DNA of 64,000 nt from Protea cynaroides. Lineage: Eukaryota; Streptophyta; Magnoliopsida; Proteales; Proteaceae. The notes beneath the pieces are model-generated. The model was not told where the DNA came from and made no database searches. It was given only the letters and a program-made list of their open reading frames with translations. The translations under genes were made by a program, and so were the position numbers. The stretch covers positions 50,373,414-50,437,413 of the forward strand of contig CM053267.1 of the NCBI GenBank assembly GCA_028583415.1. Reading direction: 5' to 3'. Below are positions 11,462 to 20,437 of the stretch, in pieces. The number at the start of each line of letters is the position of its first letter. Position 1 is the first letter of the stretch.

Positions 11462-12584
11462 ACATTCTACATAAATAATCAACATTTAAGACATAGCTTA
11501 ATTAATATGAGAAAACCAACAAAGAAACGAATACTTGAATTAAGTAAACAACACGTATTTATGACTAATATTTGCTTATTTCTAACAAATTTGATTGGAG
11601 CGTAACTCCTTTAATATACTTCGAGTTCAAGCAATCTCGAATTCGTTGCAAAGCTAGTATAATCAGCTTTCCAACAAATCCAAGATTGCTAGAATCCGAG
11701 TTATAATGAAGGAATTACACTCCGGTCAAACCTTATTCGGAGTACACGAATGCTATTTAAAATCGTCTAAATGTAAATTATTTTTTGGGCATCAAAGCAA
11801 TAGATTATTTTGACGCGCTCTTGGTTTTTAGTGATGCTTTACTATAAAAAGATTTATAAAATTATTATATTTGAAAAAAAGCCTAGTATTTGGAAGTTGA
11901 AAGTCACCCCCGCATCCAAAAATACGATTTTTGTTCTTGAACTGGAGGGTTGACTTTTTATCCTTCTGGAATTTGAATTTTAGACTATTTTTATTGGATT
12001 CAAATAAGGGGTATTTGCTTATTTATGAATAATATCTTAAGTAAATTAAAGAAACATTTACTTAAATGATATTAATCATAAATAAGAACTGTCTGATAAA
12101 TGTTGTTCTTGTCTAGCCTAATAAATCTTGTAAAGCAAATTCAGAAATCAAAGAAAAAAAAACACATATAAGATCCAAGGCGACCGCCCAGGCATTCTAG
12201 GTGCCCAAGGCGTCCAAGGCGGCGCCTAGGCGACACCCAGAGAGCCTGGGCGGTCGCCTAGGCAACACTGACAAGGCGCCCAGGCACCCAGGCCCTAGAA
12301 TCACGCCTTGTCAACTATACAACAGAAAAAAGTTGTCAATTTTGAGTAGCTTATTCCTCTACATAATATCTCTTCTACAACAACAACAAAAAATCCTTAT
12401 CCCAACTAAATGGGGTCGGCAGCATAATGTCTATCTATCACTTCAAAATAAGTTTCCACATTACCAAAAGAAATAAAACAAGACATAATATAAAACCTAC
12501 ACACCTGATACCCCGACTACTTCCTCCCCAATCACTGTAGCTTACAATCAGCTTTTGGAGTTGCCACACACCTCTGAGAGCCAT
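174..12584 (-). CDS. MRPL43: Mitochondrial ribosomal protein mL43 (L51/S25/CI-B8 family), 5' part of gene
   Basis: Partial gene for a nuclear-encoded protein of the large mitoribosomal subunit. Coding exon 1 runs 12584-12505: ATG at 12584-12582, directly after a TTTGCAG acceptor, reading MALRGVWQLQKLIVSYSDWG and ending GGIRxx-like at ATC AG|GTGTG. Exon 2 runs 280-174 after a TATTATAG acceptor. It completes the split Arg codon in frame and reads RAFMESHLPAFKENNPQLEV, then a VVTELIRGQHPHLKAFY stretch, before TACA|GTAAGT. Together these give about 62 of the roughly 120 residues usual for plant members and match the conserved N-terminal half of the family (thioredoxin-like L51/S25/CI-B8 domain). 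Later exons must lie left of position 1. The first coding intron is 12,224 bp and full of transposons. A 5' UTR intron is implied because an acceptor abuts the start codon. Identification is from recalled family sequence. No frameshift or stop is seen in either exon. Confidence 0.88.
1640..1885. repeat. Left half of a duplicated intronic segment, split by the copia insertion
   Basis: This segment continues at 7902-8110, on the other side of the copia element. Together the halves align with 13250-13690. Shared landmarks in order are ACCGAGT, AGATCTAAAACCAGAT, AAGCAGGAACTT, a GAATTAA at the junction, AACTGAA-rich sequence, GGCAGGAAT and CACCTTAG-AG-AACT. No coding potential was recognised. Confidence 0.6.
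1886..1992 (+). repeat. 5' LTR of the copia element
   Basis: About 107 bp, from CGTTGTAATATGGG to ATCAACA. The canonical TG start appears mutated to CG in both LTRs, or the LTR starts 3 bp later at TGTAAT. Setting the boundary at 1886 gives a near-perfect 5-bp target duplication. Confidence 0.85.
1993..2005 (+). other. Primer-binding site of the copia element
   Basis: TGGTGTCAGAGCA directly follows the LTR. It differs at one base from TGGTATCAGAGC, the usual plant copia site that pairs with the 3' end of initiator Met tRNA. Confidence 0.85.
2880..3725 (+). pseudogene. gag relic of the copia element
   Basis: With stops and shifts ignored, the frame reads like a copia gag: a SIHLAGSNYLMWSRS-like segment, then SHGYVSYIIGK, LWKKIHETNQKDLTLSQYYL and DFLVNLNVGYDQIR. 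These are typical of the UBN2/gag-polypeptide family of plant copia elements. Several in-frame stops are present, and the MULE-like insertion cuts the open region at 3787. Not functional. Confidence 0.75.
3787..4685. mobile_element. Non-autonomous MULE-like element, copy 1
   Basis: Flanked by an exact 9-bp target duplication, TCTTGGTAG (3778-3786 and 4686-4694). Termini are inverted: TAGTTGTCAAGGCG at the left and CGCCTTGACAACTA at the right. About 100 bp inside each end is packed with CCTAGGCG/GGCGCC motifs, while the interior is AT-rich and non-coding. An imperfect palindrome with arms of about 60 bp lies at 4249-4387. A 9-bp duplication and long GC-rich terminal regions point to Mutator-like transposition. 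No transposase is present. The copy at 11307-12318 is the same family in reverse orientation. Confidence 0.8.
4690..5600 (+). pseudogene. Protease and integrase relic of the copia element
   Basis: Reading through stops and shifts gives ASGAIDHMTGSS, the copia protease motif with its catalytic Asp changed to Ala. It then gives the GAG-pre-integrase HMHLGHPPIGNL...CDACILAKQTRF zinc-binding motif (HHCC), and later integrase core blocks CSDNGMKYM and NGVVERKNRHL carrying the second Asp and the Glu of the DDE triad. Several stops occur (for example after DTPA). Not functional. Confidence 0.8.
6143..6934 (+). pseudogene. Copia reverse transcriptase, longest surviving open frame
   Basis: A 263-codon open stretch with strong RVT_2-type blocks: WKAAMIEEMQALTKNDTWDL, CKWVFAVKKNMDGTVNRYKA, RLVARGFTQT, QLDVKNAFLHDEL, EPPGF and ALYGLKQSP. 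The catalytic YVDD box reads YVDY at 6901-6912, losing one of the two essential aspartates. The frame then shifts by +1 and continues from about 6930. The first 40 or so codons do not look like RT and are probably fortuitous. Confidence 0.88.
6935..7700 (+). pseudogene. C-terminal RT and RNase H relic of the copia element
   Basis: After a +1 shift the frame continues as SDIDEISHVKTYLSQEFEIK and NLGILHYFLGLEV, then SQRKYTLDLL, which is classic copia RT thumb sequence. RNase H remnants include VEARSSAEAEF (about 7485-7520) and a C-terminal HTKHMEIDRYFIKEKL block. Multiple stops interrupt it. Confidence 0.8.
7781..7792 (+). other. Polypurine tract of the copia element
   Basis: ACTTGAGGGGGG directly precedes the 3' LTR, as expected for the plus-strand primer. 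Confidence 0.75.
7793..7901 (+). repeat. 3' LTR of the copia element
   Basis: 109 bp, aligning end to end with 1886-1992 at roughly 85 percent identity by eye. Ends ATCAACA, followed by the GAATT target copy. Confidence 0.85.
7902..8110. repeat. Right half of the duplicated intronic segment
   Basis: Begins with GAATT, the right target-site copy of the copia insertion. It then continues the alignment to 13460-13660 through the GGCAGGAAT, AAGAGAA and CACCTTAG blocks. Confidence 0.6.
8111..10005. other. Intronic spacer of mL43 with no recognised feature
   Basis: AT-rich DNA with short homopolymers (poly-A about 9772-9794) and no open frame with recognisable protein similarity. No terminal repeats were noticed. 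An ACTCACCTTCTTC block near 8865 resembles a minus-strand splice donor but matches no exon that could be identified. Confidence 0.4.
10006..11043 (-). mobile_element. TRIM-type miniature LTR retrotransposon
   Basis: Two direct repeats of 339 bp (10006-10344) and 326 bp (10718-11043) enclose only 373 bp. On the minus strand each LTR begins TGTTA and ends TTACA. The right LTR is followed (minus strand) by an exact TGGTATCAGAGC primer-binding site at 10717-10706. A purine-rich CCAGCTTGAGGGGG tract precedes the left LTR at 10345-10358. Target duplication is TGAAT (10001-10005) / TGAGT (11044-11048), one mismatch. There is no coding capacity, so the element must be mobilised in trans. The internal part is mostly a 38-bp tandem repeat. 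It lies inside the mL43 intron in the same orientation as the gene. Confidence 0.9.
10469..10620. repeat. 38-bp tandem repeat (about four units) inside the TRIM
   Basis: Units start CACAGTATAGGTCATTGTGA and run through ACCAAGTAAT-AGCAG. Four copies differ at a few positions. AGT/AGC trinucleotide-rich sequence flanks them on both sides, which explains the leucine-rich open frame read on the minus strand. Confidence 0.85.
11307..12318. mobile_element. Non-autonomous MULE-like element, copy 2 (inverted relative to copy 1)
   Basis: Same family as 3787-4685 but reversed: its right end (GCGCCTAGGCGACA to CGCCTTGTCAACTAT) corresponds to the left end of copy 1. The 9-bp target copies are ATAACAGAA (11298-11306) and ACAACAGAA (12319-12327), one mismatch. 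The internal palindrome is at 11590-11731. A pure AT dinucleotide run of about 38 bp (11420-11458), absent from copy 1, accounts for part of the extra length. No transposase. Confidence 0.8.
12374..12425 (-). mobile_element. LINE 3' tail fragment
   Basis: ACAACAACAACAAAAAAT followed by CCTTATCCCAACTAAATGGG GTCGGC is the reverse complement of the 3' end seen on the intronic LINE relic at 57080-57137 (GACCCCATTTAGTTGGGATA then a TTG-repeat tail). Only the terminus is present, so this is a 5'-truncated minus-strand insertion. Confidence 0.6.
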
Positions 12585-14289
12585 CTGCAAATAAATGTTT
12601 TAGCTTCAAACTGATGTTGAAAAGGTCTTGCTGAAACACTAGAAGAAAGTATTTGTTTTATGAACAGTCCAATGCCGTCCAAATGTTGAGACTTGAGACA
12701 AACAATTGTAGAAACATAAAACTGAATAGGAAATCTAAGGGCCAAGTAATTTTATTTAAAAAGTTTGTGACAGGTCATATAAGTTCAATGACTGGATTTA
12801 GCTTTCCAATGAAGCTACTTCTTAGCTTGTTAAGCAAGCTATCTAGCATATTGAGTGAGCTATTTCTACTTGTTGACCAAGTCGGTGTCTAGCTTCTTGT
12901 TCAAGATATTTTAATTTTAAGTATAAAAGTTCTTTCATATTTCCCAATTTAAAGTAAGAGAAATATTCACTGTCAAACCTGGTCCATTGAACCAGTGAGC
13001 ACCAACTGGTGTTTATTTGTTCTCGAGCTCTCTAAATCTACTTTTCTTTGTTATTTCAACGCAAACCAGATTACAAGACATCTAGTTTCCTTTTTTTGCT
13101 GCCCACATACTAGTCCAAAATGGAAGCCATTTAATACTTTTGCCACCTATTAGGTGCTCTCAAGAGTGAAAATACCCTGATCCTAATTTAAGGAATAAGG
13201 TAATGAAATCTGCTGAAAGTAAGCAGGAACTTGGGAAAACAGGTAGAAATATCTGTTGGTGCAATTCTAACTGGTTTCAGATTCTCAAGAACACCGAGTG
13301 TGGAAGTAATATAGTAATAATAGAAAGATCTAAAACCAGATAATAGTCAGATCTGTCAGTATAAGATATCTGAAACTCAGTAATAAAATTTAAATGAAAC
13401 AGATCTCAAAATTGACAAATATAATCTAACACAGATCAACAGAAAACAGGATAAAACCAGAGTATCTCAAGCGAATTAAAACCCAGAAAATGGCAATTGA
13501 ACTGATAAAGAAGAATAGATCAGGAAAAAAAGTGTGGCAGGAATACACATACAAGAGAACCCCAGGAATCCACCTTAGGAGCAACTATGAGGGTACGGCA
13601 TTAATAGGGTATGTGTTTAATACAGTAACATGTTGAAAATTCAGGACTAAAAATACGGGCATTAATTAAGATGTAAGCTGTGATTTAATCCCACTCACTA
13701 AACCTTCTGAAATTGAAATTGCTATCACGGGTTCCAAGTTCAATACAAATGACAGTGTGAAAATAGCTACATGCATTAAAAGTCACAGCAATTGAACAAC
13801 CACAGGATCAGTTCTCAAGGAAATGTGGTACAGTGGTAGTAATGAAGGCAGTGATGAAGAATATAATCAAATAAATATTAATTAGAAACTTTTTTTCCTA
13901 TCTTTTCTTTCCTTTTTTTTTTTTTTTTTGGGGGGGCATTCACACAAACACAAGAGGGGCAAAGACACAGAACGAATAATATGTTTATTAAAACTCAACA
14001 GAGCCTGTAAATGGGTGGGCTTCCCATTATCATTTCCATTGTCTTTTGCGATTCAATCAGATGAGGCTGGTGAAAAAAACGAGAATAAGAGAAGATTGGG
14101 AACAAGCTTTCATTTTCATTTCCATTACTATGAAAAGCAAGCTTGCAGAACAGTACACAAACAAAAAGGATGCATAGTTCAGTATCAGTTCTATCTTAAC
14201 TTAAGTAAAAGTGGGATTGTGGAAATGACTCTAAATTTCTAGAAAAAGGATCAAAATTGGAATATATATATATATACAACAAAACCCAC
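12585..14289 (-). other. Presumed 5' UTR intron of mL43
   Basis: Bounded by the TTTGCAG acceptor at the mL43 ATG and a possible donor at 14289. Apart from the repeat copy at 13250-13690 it is AT-rich, with a poly-T/G run at 13913-13936 and a short TA repeat near 14262. No other coding sequence was recognised. Confidence 0.4.
13250..13690. repeat. Uninterrupted paralogous copy of the split segment (empty site)
   Basis: Diverged copy of 1640-1885 plus 7902-8110. It reads straight through the copia target site (AAGCGAATTAAAACCCAG), so it preserves the pre-insertion state. It lies in the presumed 5' UTR intron of mL43, so the two copies flank the first coding exon. Confidence 0.6.
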
Positions 14290-14570
14290 CTCCAAATTGA
14301 GGAGAATTCACCGATGGGTGAAATCTGAAGTAAAACACCGTGCTAGAGCCGGGATCACTTCTGGCCGCCAAACTAACAGCGATCAGTAAGGCCCGTCAGT
14401 CACTGACCGTGGGAGAGAGGGGGGCCGATGGGTGGCCGCTGGGATTTCAACGGCGGACGGTAGCCGTCAGGACTCGGCAGGGACGCAGGGTTTGGGACAG
14501 TATTTGGGGAAGAAAACCAAATATGGCTACGGTCAGGGACTCAGGGAAGAGGAAGAGGGTTTTGAATCTT
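14290..14570 (-). other. Candidate 5' UTR exon and promoter-proximal region of the mL43 gene
   Basis: This stretch is clearly richer in G+C than its surroundings. On the minus strand it ends in GGAG|GTGGGTTTTG at 14290/14289, a plausible donor for the 5' UTR intron whose acceptor abuts the mL43 ATG at 12584. The plus-strand open frame here (14340-14735) ends in a poly-T tract and has no recognisable domain, so it is not called as a gene. Placement is inference. Transcript data would settle it. Confidence 0.35.
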
Positions 14571-15049
14571 GAACGTGTTTTGTTTTTTTTTTTTTTTTTA
14601 TTTCTTAAACCCTTTTTTTATTTTAGAAAAATTCCATGCACCTCCTTGTACTTTGCTTTAATTGCACTGAACCCTGAATTCACAATTAATTACACGAACC
14701 CCTTAATTCAGGAAATCGATTTACGATTAGATTAGAGCTTCTTGATCCCTTGTTGGCTGTTGCTTAAAAGATCGCATTTTCACCATCTAAAATCGATTTC
14801 GTTTTGGTGGGGAAAAGGACTTTTGCATAAAGAACAAACAAAAAAAAGTAATTGAACACAAAAGCAAGTACAAAATGAAAATACAGATATTCAGGTAGGT
14901 CGAGACTAGAGAGAGAGAGAGAAGTAGACAACGGAAATAGAGGCAGAGAGATTATATCCGATCGATGAATCCGTAAATGGTAGAGGATGATGAACTGCAC
15001 CTTGTTGGCTATCCATTTTCAGATTAGATATTGCGAATGAAGTAAAATT

Positions 15050-15340
15050 ATCTATAAGACTTAAAGGTGTTAAACGGTTTATAATTAGTTTAACGGTTCA
15101 GTCTGATGCGATGCGATATATAAGAGGGTAAAATCAAAATCGAATCGATTAACTAAACGGTGTCAAAATTAAAACCATAACCGGTTAGTAATTAGTTTCG
15201 ATTTATCGGTTTTTAAACAGTCTTTTATTAATCGATTTTGCTTGTGATTTATAAAATGTTTAAAGCATCAGTTATTAATCGATTTTTTATAATTAAAAAA
15301 ATTGTTATAATGTTGTTATGCCTAATGGAGTAATGGTTCA
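15050..15340. repeat. Dispersed AACCGGTT/TTAATCGATT-rich repeat
   Basis: Contains AAACGGTTTATAATTAG, CGATTAACTAAACGGTGTCA and ACCGGTTAGTAATTAG. The same words recur in reverse complement at about 37080-37300 and more loosely at 36400-36600. This suggests copies of one non-coding element. Ends were not resolved. Confidence 0.5.
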
Positions 15341-15470
15341 TGCTTATTCTGTTTTCCAATTTTATCGTTTTGGTTTTATGGTTTAGGCATTTGGGTAATA
15401 GGGTTGGGTCTTGAGAAAATAGTGTATTAATTGGGATTAGGGTTGGCTTCTTGGGAAAATAATATATTGA

Positions 15471-15790
15471 AAAATTACACAGACACCCCCTCTATAGTTG
15501 TGAAACTACATATAACTACCTTGACTTTACAAAAGCTACACAAACTACTCCTCTAACCATGCTTTCCTACACTCTCACCCAAACCATTACTTACAACTAA
15601 CGGCAGAGACTCAATTTTTTTTTAAGACAAAAATACCCTTAATGAGTGTAAAACGACCTAAATGGATTTGTTATTAAATCCTCCCAACAAAACCCTAGTT
15701 CAATCTTTCTTCTCTTTTCCACTGCCGTTTTCTTTTCCATCCCAACAATTTCTTCTCAAGGGCGAGTTCTTCTCAAGTTGGGGTTTTCCA
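15471..15790. repeat. 320-bp direct repeat, copy 1
   Basis: Begins AAAAATTACACAGACACCCC and runs through AAAATACCCTT, CCTCCCAACAAAACCCTAG and TTTCTTCTCAAGGG. The same order recurs at 18358-18685. The GGGAAAATTACACAGAC-type start resembles termini found at 19410 (reverse), 23907, 25261 (reverse) and 25382 (reverse), so it is probably one end of a MULE-like family. Confidence 0.7.
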
Positions 15791-17813
15791 TGTTTATTTG
15801 TTTGCTGGCCTCTGTCAACCAGCATCACCATTTCTAGGCTGGGGGCTTTGAGCGCTATTTTGGATGTAGATGGTTGTTCTTTTTTGGCTTCTTCTTCAGG
15901 GAATGGAGCTGCAATGGTCGGTGGCGGCCTTCTTTTTTTGCTGTCTTTGATTACGAGTAGCCACGAAATCAATCCAATTGTTGAATTCCAAGTTATTGAT
16001 GAATCCTTTTTGGGCTAAGATTTCTCTAAAACTGAGAATCGATACCAGAATTAGTGGACTGATATCAGATTAGTCTAACAACTCAAATCAGCTAAAAATC
16101 TTCAGGATTTTGCTGAAACAGAATCAGTATAGCTGGGATCGATTAAAACTAGAAACAAAACTTCGATGGTAATGTGAAATCAATACCCACTAGGAGTCTG
16201 AAACTGTTGTGTAGGAACAGAATAAACACCAAGAACTTGTAACCAAATTCATAAACATAGCAAACCAGGAACTGAAATCAATGATGGAATGAGATATAAA
16301 TTTTATTTTTCGGATTTGAAACTAATTGCGCAAATGAACAGATTGCTGCACAATACCTGGATTAAAGAACTGCTTTTCTGCAGCTGTTTGCATTTTCCTC
16401 CTCGAGTATGGGCATAAGGGTTTTTCTAGGGCTTTAATGTCGTAATCTTTCCACTGGCAGCACCACGTTCTTTTACTTGCCGAATTGTTCAGGACAAAGA
16501 CACAATCTCTGTTTTCTCATACCTTTTTCAACTTCAGTTCTCTCATACCTTTTTCAACTTTAGATTTCATTCAAATATATGGAATATTTTTAAGAACTTG
16601 CCAATAGAATTCATGGGAAGAAAAATAAGCCTGTGTTCAATGGTGGACGTCTCCAAAAACAGATCTAATTGCAAAACAAGTATTTAGTTATGAAATCATA
16701 TGCAGTATAATTTGTATGGATGGGAATTGAAAAAATATCTCTTCTCTAATACGGACATCAAACCCAAAGAACAAAATAATACAGTGAATGGACAAGATTA
16801 AGGCTACGACTACAGCTTTACAAGTCATCTATATAGATGAGATTTCCAGAAACAGAATTCAGTTTCTGAGAAAACAGAGAGAGAGAGAGAGAAAATTACA
16901 GATCACTGATGGCGAAAAAAAGGAAAAGAGAGAGAGAGAGAGAGAGTGGTGAATGTAAAGTCATTCTCAATCTAAAACCATGAATCCACACAACCACAAA
17001 CCAACATCACTCCATCACAGGCAATGCAAAACCAATCTCGTTGAGCAAAAAAAAAAAATTCAGATATGAATGAGCAAAGCAAAACCAGAAGGAAAGCTAC
17101 TATAAATAACTTATTCAATCCAATTTTTTCAACGCTATGAATGAGCAATGCAAAACCATTATCGTTGAGCAAAAAAAAATAGTTTGGATGACAGAGGAAC
17201 GAACCGATTGCAGCGACGATCGAACTGACAGAAAGATGAACCTGAATGCGAATCCTAAACAACAAATTGCAAAAATCAGTGAGTTGCATCTCGAAATATG
17301 TCAATACATTAATAACAGAATCCGTTGAGAGAGAGAAGGGGGAAGGAGAAGACATTTCTTGCAGAAAAGGTTGTGAGAGAGACAGAATCTGTTGAGAGAG
17401 AGAGAAGGGGAAGGAGAAAGACATTTCTTGCAGAAAACGTTGTGAGAGAGAGAGACAAAGAGAGAGAAAAGTACCTTTCTCAGACCCAAGAGTTGCAGAA
17501 GAAGAGAGCTGCCCCAACTGAAGAAGAAGAAGAGAATATATGACTTTTTATTGGGGTAGTGTCGCTTATCGCGAACAGTTTAAGGGTTTTGTTCTTTTTA
17601 AATGGGTTCTAGAACGTAAAAACATGATATATCAAGTTATGAAATTTTTATTCTATTCTTTTCATCAAGTTCGTTCTTTGAGAACGGAAGAACAAATCAG
17701 ATTTGCCAAACGAATTTTGGTTGTTCTTGATTATTATTCTGAACACTTTTTTTGTTTTATCATAACAGAAAAACAAAAGAAATATTCTCCCAGATAGTTA
17801 CCAAACGTAGTCT
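15791..17813. other. Gene-poor stretch between the direct repeats
   Basis: Holds GA microsatellites (16877-16946), the GA-rich tandem repeat at 17314-17450 and a poly-A-interrupted local duplication near 17030-17180. The 118-codon frame at 15662-16018 and the 181-codon minus frame at 17517-16972 have no recognisable domain. The latter is largely a translation of GA repeats. Confidence 0.4.
17314..17450. repeat. GA-rich tandem duplication of about 67 bp (two units)
   Basis: Two units each run ACAGAATC-GTTGAGAGAG, then GGAAGGAGAA-ACATTTCTTGCAG, then GTTGTGAGAGAG. Simple local duplication. Confidence 0.75.
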
Positions 17814-17904
17814 AAATGTACATGTAAAAAACAACAATGAAACCAAACCAGCCCGCACATGGTCTAATAAGAATCCACTGAGCCAATTTTTTTACTACAT
17901 ATAC
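17814..17904. repeat. Left arm of a near-perfect 90-bp inverted repeat
   Basis: From AAATGTACATGTA through CCAAACCAGCCCGCACATGG to TTTACTACATATAC. It is the reverse complement of 18800-18890 with only a couple of mismatches, across about 0.9 kb of spacer. Confidence 0.8.
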
Positions 17905-18357
17905 ATATAGTATAGCGAAACCAAACCAAGCAAACCGATAGGAGTCCATTAAGTCAGTCCGATAACAAACGACACCAAACCAAACCGTTACTAATGTGTA
18001 CAATGCAGCCCATCCCCAGCAAGAATCTCTTATTGGACATGTTTTGAGCTGCCCCCAAAAAGCCTAAGACCAACTTGGTCCAGACCGAAACCAACCCGAA
18101 CTGGGTTATTGAGATGCCTACCATAAACCAAGCTTTTGGCTCTGAATCTCTGATTGGTTGCAGGGGGATTAAATGGAAGGTCAGTGAAAATTTTTTAATT
18201 AAAACATAAAACTTTTGTAATCATTAAGCATAAGTTATCACAAGACTATTGAACTAACTCCAAATCATTTCATTTTTAATCTCATTCCAACCCTAGCCTC
18301 AACCTCAATTAATATACTATTTTTCCAAAAAACTAATCCTAACCCCAATTAATATAT

Positions 18358-18685
18358 TAGGAAAAAATTACACAGACACTCCCTTTACTGTAGTGAAACT
18401 ACACAGAACTATCCTACTTTTACAAAATTTATACAGAATACCCCTCTAACAATGCTATCACACAACCTCACCCACACTGTTACTTTCAACTTAATGGCAG
18501 AAGGTCAATTTTTTTTTAAGGCAAAAATACCCTTACTAAGGGTAAAATGACTAAAAGGATTTGTTGTTAAGTCCTCCCAACAAAACCCTAGGTTCAATCT
18601 TTCTTCTCTTCTCCACTGCATTTTCTTCTCCATCCCAGCGATTTCTTCTCAAGGGTTACAACATTTCTTCTCAAGGGTTACACCG
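18358..18685. repeat. 320-bp direct repeat, copy 2
   Basis: Starts GGAAAAAATTACACAGACAC and aligns with 15471-15790 through the same landmarks. The TTCTTCTCAAGGGTTACA unit at its end is itself duplicated (about 18640-18685). Confidence 0.7.
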
Positions 18686-18799
18686 ATCTGATCCTGTGAT
18701 GGAAGTAGATGATTCTATCTGAATTTAAACTTGGTCTCCTCTTGAGACATCTCTCTAGGACCCTGAAGCTATTCAAACTCTTTCCAAGATTTGGCCCCA

Positions 18800-18890
18800 G
18801 TATATGTAGTAAAAAAATTGGCTCAGTGGATTCTTATTAGACCATGTGCGGGCTGGTTTGGTTTCATTGTTGTTTCCTACATGTACATTT
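18800..18890. repeat. Right arm of the 90-bp inverted repeat
   Basis: Reverse complement of 17814-17904. The spacer contains copy 2 of the 320-bp direct repeat. No target duplication or known termini were identified, so the origin (foldback element or local inversion) is open. Confidence 0.8.
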
Positions 18891-20122
18891 AATAAAATGT
18901 TGAGTTATTGGACTCTTGTCAGACCATTATTAGGTTGATTTGGTGTCAGTCTTCTTGGTCCAGTTTGGTTGGGGATTATCAATTGGTCGGGTCCAGTTAT
19001 AGCTTTTCATTGGACTCTAAAAACAAAACCGAGATCCTATCCAATAAGATTTGGTTTCGGATTGATCCAAGCCGAATCAGATTGATTCAGTTGTAATTTT
19101 CGATATGAGCCCAATTTTGGCACCCTTAGTTTCAGGAATCTCTTAAAAGGAAGGCCAAAGCCATAACAAAATGGGCTTCCGTTTGAGAGATATAAGCATT
19201 CGTAAACTTTGTTTTGAGTCCACTATGGCTTATATTGGCCTTGGGCTTTTTAATTTTTGTGGTGCCAATTCTATTGGGGTTATAATCATTTGCAAAAATT
19301 TAGAATAAACGAATATGACTTTTTGAGAGAGAGGTCTCTGTAATTCAAAAACTCCCGAGGTAGTATCGTGTAATAAACAAATTGTCAAGAAGAGATTTGA
19401 ATAATTTTCCCATAAAATATTAATAATAATTTTAAATGGTGGAAAATATAAAATAAAATTCAGAATAACAATTTTTTTTTCCTACAAAGGTGGAACGATA
19501 CGGAGTCTTAACAAACACGGATTCAACCGAAACTTATTGACATGTGAACGTGGAAGTTTTTGTCCTGATGACAGAATTTCATCCCCATCCGAAACTGCCA
19601 TGTGGACAATTAAGGGCATGCTGATTTATATTTGGTGGGGCCACATATATATACATACACGTGCTGCAACCCCTTATCCATGTAAAATTTTGATTATTTA
19701 ATATTCTTTATCTGGTTTTATAATTGGCCCATGATTAGGCCTAGTTCTAATGAAATTCGGATTTCGATCCAATTTTACAAGATTGTAATATTCCCCTGAT
19801 TTAAAGGCTTTGACTTTATGAAGATCGCATTGACTTTAGATTTTATAATTGGACCATTATTTCAAGTCGATCTTAATATGTACCCAGTTTCTTCTTCTAC
19901 AACGTACTATTGTCAGAACCCTAATTTACCATCACCATCATCATCCTCTTCCTCCTTCACTTACAGTAAGTAACTTTAATGAATATTGAAAAGATGAATT
20001 CTGAATTTCAACCGGAATATCCAGTTGTTCAGATTAATGGTGGAGCATTAGTAGTTGATAATAATGATAATTCTTCTTACTTCAAGTCTTTTCCACCAGG
20101 TTTCCGGTTCTGCCCTCGTGAT

Positions 20123-20354
20123 GGGAATCGGCTCGTCTCAAATTCAGAATGAACTTGAGACTTGCCAGTGTCGGCTGGATGGCCAACACCTGGCACTCCA
20201 GCCGATCCAACGGTTCGAGAGTTATTGTAAAGAAAAATAAAAAAATAAACTCATTAACTCTCTAACCGTTGGATCGGCTGGAGGGTCAGGTGTCGGCCAT
20301 CCAGCCGACACTGGCAAGTCTCAAGTTCATTCTGAACTTGAGACGAGCCGAATC
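20123..20354. mobile_element. Hairpin MITE inside NAC copy 1 exon 1
   Basis: About 232 bp that folds almost end to end on itself: GGGAATCGGCTCGTCTCAA at the left mirrors TTGAGACGAGCCGAATC at the right, with arms of about 100 bp and an AT-rich loop. The flanks CCTCGTGAT (20114-20122) and CCTCGTGGT (20355-20363) look like an imperfect 9-bp target duplication. NAC copy 2 lacks the insert at the same codon, giving an empty site. Confidence 0.85.
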
Positions 20355-20437
20355 CCTCGTGGTGATGAACTCATTAATAACTACCTAAAAAAGAAAGTCC
20401 TGAATCAGAAACTACTTAGGAATTAAATTGCAGAGGT

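Noticed and set aside
14340..14735. 131-codon plus-strand open frame in a GC-rich stretch
   Set aside because: It has no recognisable domain and runs through a poly-T tract. The GC-rich segment fits better as the 5' UTR region of the minus-strand mL43 gene.
15662..16018. 118-codon plus-strand open frame
   Set aside because: It begins within the 320-bp direct repeat and has no known motif. The second repeat copy does not preserve the frame.
16972..17517. 181-codon minus-strand open frame
   Set aside because: The N-terminal part is read from the GA-rich tandem repeat and the rest shows no recognisable motif. Its length is compatible with chance in low-complexity sequence.
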